Assembly (NCBI GenBank): GCA_030632465.1
Contig: DAOVUR010000103.1
Location: 1-6,847 of the forward strand
Reading direction: 5' to 3'
Length of the DNA stretch: 6,847 bases
Source: a bacterium
GTDB lineage: Bacteria > Verrucomicrobiota > Kiritimatiellia > UBA8416 > CAMZLY01
Numbering within the stretch: the first letter of the stretch is position 1; each line of letters starts with the position of its first letter. This document shows positions 6,145 to 6,847 of this stretch, piece after piece. The notes under the pieces are model-generated. The model was not told the origin of the DNA, did not search any database, and worked only from the letters and a program-made list of their open reading frames with translations. Position numbers and translations under genes: made by a program.

Positions 6145-6847
6145 TTATGGAGTCAACTGTTGCATCAGCTGGTTCATGTTTTTCTCTAGCTCTATCAACC
6201 GCATATTCTGCTTTTCGTTGATCCGTCCTGCCTCATTCAGTTGATTCTTTAGATTTTTATTTTCTATTGCAAGCCCTTGAATTGCTGCGAAGGCAATACC
6301 ATCAAGATCTGCGCCATCCAGCGCTTTTTTGTCACGCCCTACGTCAAAGGCTGCATGGAAATCCTGAGCCATGGGGCCGATGTGCTGCACATCGTATCCT
6401 TTGTATACCCACCATTTGATTGGAAGGTTGGTTACTTTATTTAGTACTTCCGAAATGTCGACGGGCTTGAAGTCTTCTTTTTTATCTCTATCACTGGTGA
6501 AGGTCCAAGATGCATCTCCCGGAACCCAGCTTACTTCTTGGGCAGCTGTTCCGCTGCTGAATAGTACGCCTCCCTGACACCGAAATGATACTTCATTGTT
6601 AGTCGTTGATGAAAAATCGACACTTTGGGAATCTGCCCAGACGAATGCTCCCGAATGTAAAGCCTTTGCACGGCGCCCCGCGGCAAAGGCGTAGTCGGCA
6701 TCGTTTCCAATCGTATTGTTTTCCCCCCCAGGAATGGTTCCGTACCAAACATCGCTTTCAATCGTGTTGTAATATCCCCCACCAATGGTTCCGTACCGAG
6801 CACCACTTTCAATCGTGTTGTAATATCCCCCGCCAATGGATCCATAA
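6145..6847 (-). CDS. Peptidase S74 (intramolecular chaperone) domain surface/fibre protein, C-terminal part
   Basis: An uninterrupted minus-strand frame enters from the right edge and ends at TAA 6147-6145, giving 233 visible residues; the start is outside the window. Residues 5-55 are three 17-residue repeats (GGGYYNTIES...YGTI type), like YadA-head beta-rolls. AFAAGRRAKALHSG then FVWAD (53-72) closes the repeat region. Residues ~118-192 form the S74 chaperone domain: TSDRDKKEDF with the expected self-cleavage pair S118-D119, LPIKWWVYK, HIGPMAQDF (155-163), and DLDGIAFAAIQGL (180-192). Residues ~193-231 are a heptad-rich coiled coil (ENKNLKNQLNEAG... LIELEKNMNQL). In phage endosialidases and tail fibres this domain drives trimerisation and then cuts itself off. 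Bacterial copies occur on large cell-surface proteins. The catalytic Ser-Asp is intact, so release of about 115 residues is expected. A start codon at 6390 would yield only a fragment and is not the real start. Confidence 0.92.
   Translation of the reverse strand, partial: YGSIGGGYYNTIESGARYGTIGGGYYNTIESDVWYGTIPGGENNTIGNDADYAFAAGRRAKALHSGAFVWADSQSVDFSSTTNNEVSFRCQGGVLFSSGTAAQEVSWVPGDASWTFTSDRDKKEDFKPVDISEVLNKVTNLPIKWWVYKGYDVQHIGPMAQDFHAAFDVGRDKKALDGADLDGIAFAAIQGLAIENKNLKNQLNEAGRINEKQNMRLIELEKNMNQLMQQLTP
6682..6834 (-). repeat. 51-bp tandem repeats coding 17-residue beta-roll units
   Basis: Three in-frame units of 51 bases lie at 6834-6784, 6783-6733 and 6732-6682. The first two are nearly identical in DNA, differing mainly in the SGAR/SDVW codons. 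The third is diverged (PGGENNTIGNDADYAFA). The array probably continues past the right edge, since YGSI precedes unit one. The near-identity suggests recent duplication or gene conversion. A run of seven G (minus strand, 6729-6723) marks the start of unit three. Confidence 0.85.

Noticed and set aside
6145..6390. An 81-residue gene starting with GTG at 6390
   Set aside because: The frame is open without interruption to the right edge and the upstream residues (LPIKWWVYKGYD) are standard S74 sequence, so the GTG is an internal valine codon.
6531..6845. A 104-codon open frame on the minus strand within the repeat region
   Set aside because: It is offset from the frame that encodes the S74 protein; its apparent repeats (GDITTRLK) are the same 51-bp DNA repeats read out of frame, and it has no ribosome site or recognisable domain.

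Overview
The window holds six protein-coding genes in two blocks. It looks chromosomal, from a bacterium of the PVC group. The best guess is Kiritimatiellota/Verrucomicrobiota, because the two genes at the right end combine a peptidase S74 surface protein carrying GGGYYNTI-type repeats with a secreted protein carrying 'DGIPDDW..YFG' and a C-terminal 'RFYRV' motif. That pairing is one I associate with those phyla. This is inference from protein style, not from a marker gene. The + strand looks G/T-rich across most of the window whichever strand is coding, which suggests it is the leading strand of replication.

Left block (1-5106). A DtxR/MntR-family metal-dependent repressor, cut off at the left edge, is transcribed leftwards. 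Diverging from it is nadB (L-aspartate oxidase, first step of de novo NAD synthesis). The space between them carries two tandem TTTAG/CTAAA-type inverted repeats that look like DtxR-family operators, placed over the promoter region of the regulator and close to that of nadB. nadB is followed, after a 191-nt gap containing a REP-like inverted repeat, by a complete single-chain aconitase of the Aquifex type (4Fe-4S TCA-cycle enzyme). A five-helix inner-membrane protein of unknown function follows after 38 nt. A metal-sensing regulator beside NAD synthesis and an Fe-S enzyme raises the possibility of metal-linked control, but only the operator-like sites support it directly.

Right block (5251-6847, minus strand). 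This block converges on the left one across a 144-nt spacer with a palindromic 'AAGGTCTGACC' motif. It encodes the C-terminal 233 residues of a large surface or fibre protein: 17-residue YadA-head-like repeats, a self-cleaving S74 intramolecular chaperone domain with its Ser-Asp site, and a terminal coiled coil. Fifteen bases further on comes a small secreted protein with a signal peptide, a Big-like domain and a DGIPDDW motif. The ribosome-binding site of the second gene abuts and overlaps the stop codon of the first, so the two are probably co-expressed.

No RNA genes, CRISPR arrays, intact mobile elements or replication origins were seen. The most unusual points are the mixed metal-ligand set of the regulator, the tandem operator, the REP-like element between nadB and aconitase, the orphan membrane protein, and the S74 plus secreted-partner gene pair with a 7-base G run in its repeat region.
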